A DNA stretch of 64,000 bases, taken from JADCRZ01 sp037718865 (lineage in GTDB: Bacteria; Bacteroidota; Bacteroidia; Chitinophagales; Chitinophagaceae). A program made the translations under genes and the position numbers. The notes under the pieces were generated by a model, which was not told where the DNA came from, made no database searches, and saw nothing but the letters and a program-made list of their open reading frames with translations. Position 1 is the stretch's first letter; every line of letters starts with the position of its first letter. The stretch spans positions 124,001-188,000 of the forward strand of contig JBBJMP010000003.1 in assembly GCA_037718865.1 (NCBI GenBank), written 5' to 3'. Positions 45,598-53,624 of the stretch are shown one piece after another.

Positions 45598-45797
45598 TTA
45601 ACATAAATAATAATACAGATGGGATATCATTTCTTTCTGAGTTATTTGGCAATAACAACTGGCAAAAGAAACATGAGTATCTATATTTTGAATTTCCTGA
45701 GAAAGGCGGAGAAGTGGCAATTCGTCTGGGTGATTGAAAAGGCGTAAAGAGTGATATGAAAAAAGATAAAAAATATCAAAGAATAACAGATCAATAA
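45590..45797 (+). pseudogene. Sulfatase fragment with a nonsense change
   Basis: The frame reads 'TDGISFLSELFGNNNWQKK', 'HEYLYFEFPEKGGEVAIRLGD', then TGA (45735-45737), then 'KGVKSDMKKD' and TAA. The pattern 'HEYLYwEF.e.gg.qAvR.GdWKgVk' is standard in the C-terminal half of arylsulfatases; here TGG (Trp) has become TGA. About 65 codons remain of a normal ~500. It shows a sixth sulfatase gene once lay between GH109 and the third GH20. Confidence 0.75.
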
Positions 45798-45818
45798 TTA
45801 TAATTAAAAAATAAACTA

Positions 45819-47447
45819 ATGAAAAAACTTTTGACTGGCTTTTTGGCATTGCTACTTTTTAATGCTTCATTTTCCCAGGTAGATATTATACCTAAACCAG
45901 CATCACTTAAAATAGGGAATGGTGTACTCAGTATAAATGCGGATACGAAAATCGTTTTATCCACGAAGGAACTGAAAAAGCAGGCAGCCTTTTTTAATGA
46001 TTACCTGCAAAAATTTTATGGGTTTAAATTGCAATTGGTAAGCAAATCTGCAAAAGCGGAAAGCAATATTGTATTGACAAATGCTGCAAAAAATAATGCT
46101 ATAGCCGGAGCCCATCAATTAGATATTACTGCTAATGCAGTTAATATAAAGGGTGACGATGCAGAAGGCGTATTCTATGGCATTCAAACGCTAATCCAGT
46201 TGTTGCCGGTTGAAACATCAAAGTCATTGACAATTCCACAACTCAGCATTCAGGATTTCCCCAGGTTTGCCTATCGTGGTATGATGCTGGATGTAGGCCG
46301 CCATTTCTTTTCGGTTGATTATGTTAAAAAGTTCATAGATTTTTTGGCTTTGCATAAGATCAATACATTCCATTGGCACCTAACCGAAGACCAGGGATGG
46401 AGGATAGAAATAAAAAAATATCCACGCTTAACTGAAGTAGGAAGTTGCCGTAACGGAACCATCATAGGTAACCATCCCGGCAAAGGAAATGATAACCACC
46501 AGGACTGCGGGTATTATACACAAAAGCAGGTAAAAGAAATCGTGCAGTATGCTGCTGACCGTTTCATAACAGTAATACCCGAAATAGAACTACCGGGTCA
46601 TTCTTCAGCAGCCATTGCCGCTTATCCTCAATTGAGTTGTTTTCCCGATGAGCCCACACCATTGGCAAAAGGTGTGAAAGACTGGGCCGGACCCAGAACG
46701 GGTAAACAGGTGCAGCAAAGCTGGGGCGTTTATGATGATGTTTTTTGTCCTACTGAATATACTTTTGGTTTTCTTCAGGATGTGCTCGATGAAGTCATTC
46801 AATTATTTCCGTCAAAATACATCCATATTGGTGGTGACGAGTGCCCTAAAGAATTCTGGAAGCGTTCTGAATTTTGTCAAAATTTAATAAAAGAAAAAGA
46901 TTTAAAGGACGAGCATGGGCTCCAAAGTTATTTTATCAGCCGCATTGAAAAATACCTTAACAGCAAAGGCCGTGATATTATTGGCTGGGATGAAATACTG
47001 GAAGGAGGATTGGCACCCAATGCCACTGTAATGAGCTGGCGGGGACAGAAAGGGGGTCTGGAAGCAGCCCGGCAAAAACATAAAGTGATCATGACACCCA
47101 ATAGTCATATGTATTTTGATCATGCCCAGATTAGAAATGAAGATTCGCTGGTAATCGGCGGCTTTTTGCCTTTGGAAAAAGTGTATAGTTACAACCCACT
47201 TCCTGCAGAATTGACAAAGGAAGAACAACAATATATATTGGGTGCGCAAGCTAATCTATGGACGGAGTACATTAGTAATCCTGCTAAAGTGGAATACATG
47301 ATTTTTCCTAGAATGACAGCCCTGAGTGAAGTACTTTGGTCGCCCCTGGATAAAAAAGATTACACTGATTTTAAAAAGAGAATGAACAGCCAGGTTAAGC
47401 GGTATGACCTGTGGAATGTAAACTATAACAAAAAAGCTTTGGAGTAA
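45819..47447 (+). CDS. GH20 beta-N-acetylhexosaminidase (third of three)
   Basis: The 542-residue secreted protein (signal ending 'ASFSQ') has the GH20b domain (about 21-140) and the barrel. Key motifs are 'YRGMMLDVGRHFFSVDYVKKF', 'NTFHWHLTEDQGWRIEIKKYP' and the catalytic 'HIGGDECPKEFW' (Asp340-Glu341). 'ECPKEFW' differs from 'EVDKxxW' in the other two copies. It also has a longer loop around 275-310 ('FPDEPTPLAKGVKDWAGP'), so its substrate pocket probably differs. It has no extra C-terminal domain. It ends module B. Confidence 0.95.
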   Translation: MKKLLTGFLALLLFNASFSQVDIIPKPASLKIGNGVLSINADTKIVLSTKELKKQAAFFNDYLQKFYGFKLQLVSKSAKAESNIVLTNAAKNNAIAGAHQLDITANAVNIKGDDAEGVFYGIQTLIQLLPVETSKSLTIPQLSIQDFPRFAYRGMMLDVGRHFFSVDYVKKFIDFLALHKINTFHWHLTEDQGWRIEIKKYPRLTEVGSCRNGTIIGNHPGKGNDNHQDCGYYTQKQVKEIVQYAADRFITVIPEIELPGHSSAAIAAYPQLSCFPDEPTPLAKGVKDWAGPRTGKQVQQSWGVYDDVFCPTEYTFGFLQDVLDEVIQLFPSKYIHIGGDECPKEFWKRSEFCQNLIKEKDLKDEHGLQSYFISRIEKYLNSKGRDIIGWDEILEGGLAPNATVMSWRGQKGGLEAARQKHKVIMTPNSHMYFDHAQIRNEDSLVIGGFLPLEKVYSYNPLPAELTKEEQQYILGAQANLWTEYISNPAKVEYMIFPRMTALSEVLWSPLDKKDYTDFKKRMNSQVKRYDLWNVNYNKKALE

Positions 47448-47664
47448 TAATCGTTTCACTTGATAAATGAAAAATTTATAACTGGTGTTTAAAATTAAAA
47501 GATGGAAAATCAACTGTAGCGGCTTACGTACAAAATGATATGATCTTTTTTTTGCAAAGAAAAGCCTGCATTTGTTGTTTTGTTTAAGGATGGCAATCAT
47601 TTTTAGTCGAAAACCTAGTTAATATTAATGACCTACCTCATTGCATCTTCACAATAAAGGTGCA

Positions 47665-47736
47665 ATGAGGAAACTGTTTTGTTCGTTGATGTGTGGTTTA
47701 GTAGTATTGTTTGCACAGCATCGCCTACCAAAATAA
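47665..47736 (+). pseudogene. Signal-peptide stub of a lost gene
   Basis: From the ATG at 47665 the frame reads MRKLFCSLMCGLVVLFAQ then HRLPK and TAA. This is a complete export-signal pattern with nothing after it. It may be the start of a deleted secreted enzyme, or chance. Confidence 0.35.
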
Positions 47737-47837
47737 GCGGACTCGCTTTTTAGCGCTTATTACTGGCAAAGGTTAACCACAAAGGCAGGAATGGAAAATT
47801 CGGATCAAACGCATATTGATCAATCTTTAAAAAAAGA

Positions 47838-47850
47838 GCAAACGATTGCG
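47838..47850. promoter_or_regulatory. LacI-family operator-like palindrome upstream of the sigma gene
   Basis: GCAAACGATTGCG is near-palindromic and shares GCAAACG with the other sites. It lies ~95 bp before the sigma start. It is the shortest and least certain of the four. Confidence 0.35.
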
Positions 47851-47944
47851 TAAAGTTATTACACATTTTCATGCTAATATTGTTACGGATTCAAAAACTT
47901 GTTTTAGAAGTTTTCTATAACTCAAATAATTAGACGAAACTGCG

Positions 47945-48553
47945 ATGCCATTAGATTCATACAATGATGAACTAAAATTATTGAACCGGCTGAAGGCTGG
48001 TGATAAATTGGCATTTACCCGCTTTTATGAAATGTATAGCCGGCCTCTCTATCTTAACCTGCTCAAATTACTGAAGTCAGAACCTGCCGCGGAAGAAATT
48101 TTACAGGATATATTTTTAATAATATGGGAAAAACGGGAAGCTATTTCCATTAACTTTAGCATTAAATCCTATATGTTCCGGATTGCGGAAAATAAGACTC
48201 GTGATTTTTTTAGAAAACTCAAACGTGACCGGAAACTACATGACTATATCAGGGAAGTATCGTCGGGAGAATATGCCGAAGTAGAGGATAAAATACTGCA
48301 CACTGAAGAAACAATTCTATTAAATAAGGCGATCGAAAACCTTCCGTCCCGACGTAAACAGGTTTTTTATCTTTGTAAAATCCAGGGAAAATCATACCAC
48401 GAGGTAAGCTGTATCCTTGGCATTTCCACCTCCACCATTAATGATCATGTAGTTAAAGCTACCCGTACCATTCGCGATTTTATTTTGACCCATAATGGAG
48501 TGACAGCGGCATGGCTTCCAGTTATACTATTTCTTTATAAGGGTACCCATTAA
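47945..48553 (+). CDS. ECF-type RNA polymerase sigma-70 factor
   Basis: The 202-residue protein has sigma region 2 ('FTRFYEMYSRPLYLNLLKLL', 'AEEILQDIFLIIWEKR', about 25-90) and region 4 ('AIENLPSRRKQVFYLCKIQGKSYHEVSCILGISTSTINDHV', about 125-175). It lacks region 3, as expected for an ECF factor. The C-terminal hydrophobic tail is usual for the Bacteroidota PUL-linked group. It is followed by FecR and a SusC with an STN domain. This gives a trans-envelope circuit in which glycan import by SusC signals through FecR to release the sigma factor. It probably drives its own module C. Confidence 0.95.
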   Translation: MPLDSYNDELKLLNRLKAGDKLAFTRFYEMYSRPLYLNLLKLLKSEPAAEEILQDIFLIIWEKREAISINFSIKSYMFRIAENKTRDFFRKLKRDRKLHDYIREVSSGEYAEVEDKILHTEETILLNKAIENLPSRRKQVFYLCKIQGKSYHEVSCILGISTSTINDHVVKATRTIRDFILTHNGVTAAWLPVILFLYKGTH

Positions 48554-48685
48554 TATAGTGAATATAGAATAAGTTATCCCCCTGGTTCAGTGCTTTCATT
48601 TCTCTTTTTTGAATTTTTCAAAATTTTTTTTATTAGAAGCAGATGATGAATTGCTTTCGTTCGTCTTTAGAAAAAATTGGGGTTA

Positions 48686-49909
48686 ATGAATGATCCAAAC
48701 TTTGAAGAGCTTTTTCAGAAATACCTGGAAAACCGGTGTAAGCAGGAAGAAGCCGAAAAAGTATTGAGGTGGCTGCTGGAGACGGAAGAGCATAACCTGG
48801 AACAAAAGGAATTGATCAGCAGGGTACTGTGCGCCGATGAAAGCGAGCAGCCCATAACAGGCGCATTACAAAAGCGATTACAAAAGAGGTTCGAAAACAC
48901 TTTACGAATAATAGCGGAAAAAGAAAATACTGCCGGCAAGGTGAAAAGGCTGGTCTGGCCCCGATATGCTGTTGTAGCTGCTTTGCTTATCATTATTGGA
49001 AGTGGAATATACCTGTTGCTTCAAGAGAAAAATTCTAAAAAAGAAGTAGCTGCTACTGATCAAAAAGAACACACAAAAAGAGTTTTGGCACCGGGCACTA
49101 ATAAAGCCATTCTCACTCTGGCCGATGGAAAGCAGATTGTATTGGACGAAGCCAAAAACGGAAACCTGGCAGATCAGGGAAATACAAAAGTGATAAAATT
49201 AAACGGTCAGATTGCCTATAACGAGTTTGCGATGGCAGTACCCAATGGGAAGAATGCAGCAGTTGCATACAACACCGTTACAACCCCCAGGGGCGGGCAA
49301 TACCAACTCATTCTTGCTGACGGGTCAAGGGTTTGGCTGAATGCTGAATCATCATTACGCTTTCCAACTTCATTTCAGGGAAAGGAAAGAAGAGTTGAAT
49401 TAGCCGGCGAAGGATATTTTGAAATAGCAAAAGATGCGACAAAACCCTTTATAGTAAAGATTAACACAACTTCGGAAGAAAAGGACGAAGTGGAAGTGTT
49501 GGGCACCCATTTTAATATAATGGCCTATAACGATGAAGGGATTGTAAAAACCACTTTATTAGAGGGCAGCGTAAAAATAAATCGCAATAACAAAATTGCT
49601 ATGCTGAAACCTGGCCAGCAGGCAAAGTTGCAGAATCAATCCATTAAAGTAGTGGAGGATGTAGATACGGATGAAGCTATAGCATGGAAGAACGGTTATT
49701 TCCAGTTTACTTCGGCTAACCTGCAACAGGTAATGCGGCAAATAGCCCGGTGGTACGATGTTGACATCAGCTACGAAGGCAAAATTCCTGAACGGAAATT
49801 TGGCGGAAAAATCTCAAGGGACAATAATGCTTCTGAAGTATTGAAGGTGCTTGAATTAAGTAAAGTAAAATTTAGAATAGAAAATAGAAAAATAATAGTA
49901 ACACCGTAG
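48686..49909 (+). CDS. FecR-type anti-sigma factor with DUF4974
   Basis: The ATG at 48686 (MNDPNFEELFQKYL) gives 407 residues and is preferred to the TTG at 48677. A short cytoplasmic N-terminus binds sigma (about 1-90). One transmembrane helix follows ('YAVVAALLIIIGSGIYLLL', about 93-111). The periplasmic FecR domain (about 180-280, 'TPRGGQYQLILADGSRVWLNAESSLRFPTSF') and a C-terminal DUF4974 domain ('FQFTSANLQQVMRQIARWYDVDISYEG') meet the STN domain of the SusC. It holds the sigma factor inactive until the transporter binds substrate. Confidence 0.95.
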   Translation: MNDPNFEELFQKYLENRCKQEEAEKVLRWLLETEEHNLEQKELISRVLCADESEQPITGALQKRLQKRFENTLRIIAEKENTAGKVKRLVWPRYAVVAALLIIIGSGIYLLLQEKNSKKEVAATDQKEHTKRVLAPGTNKAILTLADGKQIVLDEAKNGNLADQGNTKVIKLNGQIAYNEFAMAVPNGKNAAVAYNTVTTPRGGQYQLILADGSRVWLNAESSLRFPTSFQGKERRVELAGEGYFEIAKDATKPFIVKINTTSEEKDEVEVLGTHFNIMAYNDEGIVKTTLLEGSVKINRNNKIAMLKPGQQAKLQNQSIKVVEDVDTDEAIAWKNGYFQFTSANLQQVMRQIARWYDVDISYEGKIPERKFGGKISRDNNASEVLKVLELSKVKFRIENRKIIVTP

Positions 49910-49921
49910 CAAAGAAAAAAA

Positions 49922-50005
49922 CCGTTCCGGGTGGAGCCGGAACGGCAGATGAATGAGCTACCTATTAAACAACTTTTCGACGATTGTTTCCGCCGGTGGC
50001 GGAAA
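49922..50005 (+). promoter_or_regulatory. Two tandem perfect hairpins between fecR and susC-C
   Basis: The first is CCGTTCCGG-GTGGAG-CCGGAACGG (49922-49945), 9-bp stem. The second is TTTCCGCC-GGT-GGCGGAAA (49987-50005), 8-bp stem, 29 bp before the SusC start. Neither has a T tract, so they may act on message stability, on attenuation or as a boundary that lets susC be made at a level different from fecR. Confidence 0.5.
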
Positions 50006-50034
50006 ATATTAGTTAACCCAAACAAACCAAAGTT

Positions 50035-53000
50035 ATGTATTTAACTGCTGTTTTAAAAAAACCATTACTGCCAGGGGCTTTAGTAACCAAAACGTTACGG
50101 ATTATGAAATTAATCGCCATTCTGCTGTTTGCTGCTACTATACAGGTAAGCGCCAAAGGCTACGCACAACTGATTACGGTTTCCGGAAAAAATATTTCCC
50201 TGGAAAAAGTTTTTAAACAGATCGAGCGACAAAGTAAGTATGTCTTTTTTTATGATGAAGTGGGCCTGCAACAAGCCGGGCTCGTAAATATTGACGTAAA
50301 GAATGCTACGTTGAATGAAGTGCTTGAGGTGTGTTTTAAAGATCAACCCCTTTACTACAACATAGTGGGCAAAACGATTGTAATCAATAAAGCTGATCAA
50401 AAACAGGAGGAAAATATCATTGCATCACCGCCACCTGTTGAAGTCAGGGGCACTGTATCCAATGAAGCCGGAAAGCCAATGCAGGGTGTATCTATTTTGG
50501 TAAAAGGAACCAACAAAGGAACCAGTACGAAAGCAGACGGCAGTTTTACGATTAACGCCAATGCGGGAGATATGTTGGAATTTACATTCGTTGGATATCA
50601 GAAAAGAGAGGTAACAGTAGGACAAAATAATAATCTTTCCGTAATAATGGAAATAGAGTCGGCAGTGGGAAGTGAAATAGTAGTAATTGGATACGGTTCT
50701 GCAAAAAAGAAGACCATTACAGGAGCCGTGGTACAGGTAAAAGCTGAAAATCTTGACTTTTCCAATTCTACAACTTTTCAGAGCGCCCTGAATGGAAAAG
50801 TGGCCGGGCTACAGATAACCCAGAGCTCGGGTCAGCCAGGCGCAAGCGTGGGCGTGCAGATAAGGAGCAATCCCACAGCTAATAGTGCAGGCGTTTTATA
50901 TGTTATAGACGGGGTGCCTATAGTTGATGCACCAAGCGCCCCAGGTACAAATTCAAGATATGGCGGAGCGGGGGTGAGCCAATCGATCTTAAATTCGATA
51001 AATCCTAACGATATAGAATCGATCCAGGTATTGAAAGATGCCAGCTCGGCCTCTATTTATGGCGCGAGGGCAGGGAGTAGCGTGATATTGATAACCACAA
51101 AAAAGGGGAGGCGCGGAGCTACAACGATCAACTATTCAGGATCTTACGCGTTTGAAAAAGCGGCAAACGTTTTTCCTCAGTTCAATGCGTTTCAATACCA
51201 AAATATACGCAACAATTTCTCCCTTCAGAAATGGTATAGCGATAATAAGATCGGACCATTTTTTGGAACTGCGGATTCGGCCACAGTTGCTGCAACAAAA
51301 CCTTATGTACCCTATTATACAGCAGCTCAGTTAGCTGCAACTACCAATCTTCCAAGTGCCTTAAGCCAGGTTTTAAGGAATGGATACATCAACCAACAAA
51401 ACATCAGCATGTCGGGTGGCAACGAAAAAACATCCTACTTTATATCGGGAAATTACTTTGACCAGAAAGGGACTGTAATTGCTACAGGTATGAAACGATA
51501 TAATGGACTTGTGCGTATAGACGAAAATATCTCACCCAAACTAAAAGCAGGCGTTAATTTGATTGGCTCCAATTCCAACACGCAAAATGCGGTTTATGGC
51601 GGTACCTTCGAGAATTCGGGTGTTATTCCCGCCGCACAAAACTGGCCGGCAAACCAACCGCTTAAAAATCCGGATGGTACTTATCCAATAAATAATCGAT
51701 ACGCTGCGTCTCCTAATCCGTTGAGCTACCAACTTAATAATGATCATACGACTGCCACCCGGTTACTTAGTATGGCCAATGTGGAATATGAAATTATTAA
51801 TGACTTGAAAGCCAAAGCAATATTCAGTTACGACCAACAGGATGCTAAAAGAAATTATTACTCTCCTTCAGCGTTTTTATATAGCTCTCAGGGCACAGCC
51901 TCTATCACTGACAATTCTTCTAACACTTTATTGTTAAATTATACCTTGAGCTATCAACATACTTTTGCGCAAAAACATGCCATCAATGCTGTTATTGGGT
52001 ATGAATACAATAAGACCAATGGAGAAAATGTAGGGGCTGGTAATAGAACGTTTTTTTCTGACATTATCGGGTATTATAATTTGGGATTAGGGCAATCGGC
52101 CCGGCCTTCGGTATCTTCCTATCAATATACCAATTCCTGGGCATCTTATGTGGCAAGGGGAATATACACCTACGATAACAGATTATCCATATCTGCATCT
52201 ATCAACAGAAATGGAAGTACTGCATTTGCCGCTGGTAAAAAGTGGGGATATTTTCCATCTGTAGGCGCCACTTATATAATTTTCGATGGTGACAATAGTA
52301 TGGTTAAGGCTATCAATTACTTGAAATTGCGTGTAGGGTACGGAGAAACAGGAAATCCTCCTTCATCAGGAAGCGCCTTTGCACAATATGGTCCCAGAGT
52401 TAGCCCTACATTCGGCACCAGTTCAACATCTACCGCTATATATCTAACCCAGGCAGCAAATTCTAATTTAAGTTGGGAGACCGTTGCTGAAATAAATGTT
52501 GGGTTAGATTATGGATTATTCAACGATCGGATAACGGGTTCGATAGATGTGTTCAATAAAACAATCAAAAACCTGATTACTAATATTCCTTTACCTAGCG
52601 ATTTTTTGGTGGGCAGCATTACAGGCAATGCAGGATCTACAAGGGATAGAGGTTACGAATTTTTGGTGAACACCAAAAATATTGTTCCGGCTAATGCCGA
52701 TGGATTAAGATGGAGCTCCAGCTTAACCTTTTCCCACTATTTTGATTTTTGGGTAGAAAGGTCTGCGGGTGCCTTAAAAACGTTACCTAAGTATGTGGCG
52801 ACATCAGGACCACAAGCCGCTTATTATGGTATTTATGGGTATGAATCAGCTGGGTTATATACGGGCACTAAGGGAGCACCGCCAGCTACTATGCCAGGCA
52901 TTTTCCCAGGCGGCCTTATAATAAAAGATATACATGGCTACGATGCAACTGGCAACCTAACAGGCCCGGATGGAGCTATTACTGGAGCAGACCAAACATT

Positions 53001-53502
53001 GATAGCGAATTCACGTCCGAAATTCAACTTTAGCATAGGCAATGATATTTCTTACAAAAACTTCCAGTTCTCAATTTTCTTTGCAGGGCAAAAACTTAAA
53101 AAATACGCTTCGTGGGGTGGTGCTGTAACAGGCCTGCAGGACCAGGTTGGGCAAGGGTGGAATGCTTATTACCCGGAAGTAAATAACAGGTGGACAACCT
53201 TCACTCCCAATGCGTCCATCCCTTCGGGGCTGATAGATCCAAAATATAACGGCTATCAAAATGCATCTGATTACTACTACATAGATGCCACCTTCCTTCG
53301 CTGTCAGGACATTAAGTTGGGCTATAATCTGCCCGATAAAATTTTGGGTGATAGAAAAACAATTAAACGTATAAATATCTCCTTTGATGTAAATAATGCC
53401 TTCCTTATTACAAAATACCCCTATTTGGATCCTCAGATAAGCCAAGGCTCTTTTTATCCTTTGAACAGAGGTTTTATAATAGGTATCAATGCAGGATTGT
53501 AA
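50035..53502 (+). CDS. SusC-like TonB-dependent transducer with STN domain (module C)
   Basis: The 1155-residue protein starts at the ATG at 50035 with the leader 'MKLIAILLFAATIQVSAKGYAQ' after a short N-terminal extension. An STN domain (about 50-115, 'LEKVFKQIERQSKYVFFYDE') marks it as a signal transducer. The CarboxypepD-like domain ('VRGTVSNEAGKPMQGVSILVKGTN'), TonB box/plug ('GYGSAKKKTITGAVVQV', 'VLYVIDGVPIVDAPS') and barrel follow, ending 'IIGINAGL'. The STN domain contacts the FecR encoded just upstream. It imports the glycan used by module C and reports its presence. It is clearly different from the two other SusC proteins. Confidence 0.95.
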   Translation: MYLTAVLKKPLLPGALVTKTLRIMKLIAILLFAATIQVSAKGYAQLITVSGKNISLEKVFKQIERQSKYVFFYDEVGLQQAGLVNIDVKNATLNEVLEVCFKDQPLYYNIVGKTIVINKADQKQEENIIASPPPVEVRGTVSNEAGKPMQGVSILVKGTNKGTSTKADGSFTINANAGDMLEFTFVGYQKREVTVGQNNNLSVIMEIESAVGSEIVVIGYGSAKKKTITGAVVQVKAENLDFSNSTTFQSALNGKVAGLQITQSSGQPGASVGVQIRSNPTANSAGVLYVIDGVPIVDAPSAPGTNSRYGGAGVSQSILNSINPNDIESIQVLKDASSASIYGARAGSSVILITTKKGRRGATTINYSGSYAFEKAANVFPQFNAFQYQNIRNNFSLQKWYSDNKIGPFFGTADSATVAATKPYVPYYTAAQLAATTNLPSALSQVLRNGYINQQNISMSGGNEKTSYFISGNYFDQKGTVIATGMKRYNGLVRIDENISPKLKAGVNLIGSNSNTQNAVYGGTFENSGVIPAAQNWPANQPLKNPDGTYPINNRYAASPNPLSYQLNNDHTTATRLLSMANVEYEIINDLKAKAIFSYDQQDAKRNYYSPSAFLYSSQGTASITDNSSNTLLLNYTLSYQHTFAQKHAINAVIGYEYNKTNGENVGAGNRTFFSDIIGYYNLGLGQSARPSVSSYQYTNSWASYVARGIYTYDNRLSISASINRNGSTAFAAGKKWGYFPSVGATYIIFDGDNSMVKAINYLKLRVGYGETGNPPSSGSAFAQYGPRVSPTFGTSSTSTAIYLTQAANSNLSWETVAEINVGLDYGLFNDRITGSIDVFNKTIKNLITNIPLPSDFLVGSITGNAGSTRDRGYEFLVNTKNIVPANADGLRWSSSLTFSHYFDFWVERSAGALKTLPKYVATSGPQAAYYGIYGYESAGLYTGTKGAPPATMPGIFPGGLIIKDIHGYDATGNLTGPDGAITGADQTLIANSRPKFNFSIGNDISYKNFQFSIFFAGQKLKKYASWGGAVTGLQDQVGQGWNAYYPEVNNRWTTFTPNASIPSGLIDPKYNGYQNASDYYYIDATFLRCQDIKLGYNLPDKILGDRKTIKRINISFDVNNAFLITKYPYLDPQISQGSFYPLNRGFIIGINAGL

Positions 53503-53624
53503 ATAAATGTATAAAAAAGAAACAATGAAATGGGCTATAAGACTTTCCAGCGATTACATTCACAGCAATGAAAATTTTATGCTGAATTTCATCTGACAAA
53601 TAAAAACAATTAAAAGAATTACAA

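Larger units (their letters stand above)
47448..47944. other. Gene-poor spacer before the ECF sigma gene
   Basis: This 497-bp stretch holds a 10-bp inverted repeat (CCTCATTGCA 47636-47645 / TGCAATGAGG 47661-47670), a 23-codon signal-peptide-like stub (47665-47736), a small AAGCG-GACT-CGCTT hairpin ending in T5 (near 47735-47751) and an operator-like palindrome (47838-47850). No intact gene is present. Confidence 0.5.

Noticed and set aside
45468..45737. An 89-residue hypothetical protein
   Set aside because: The first half is the GC-rich non-coding element and the second half is a sulfatase fragment that continues past the stop.
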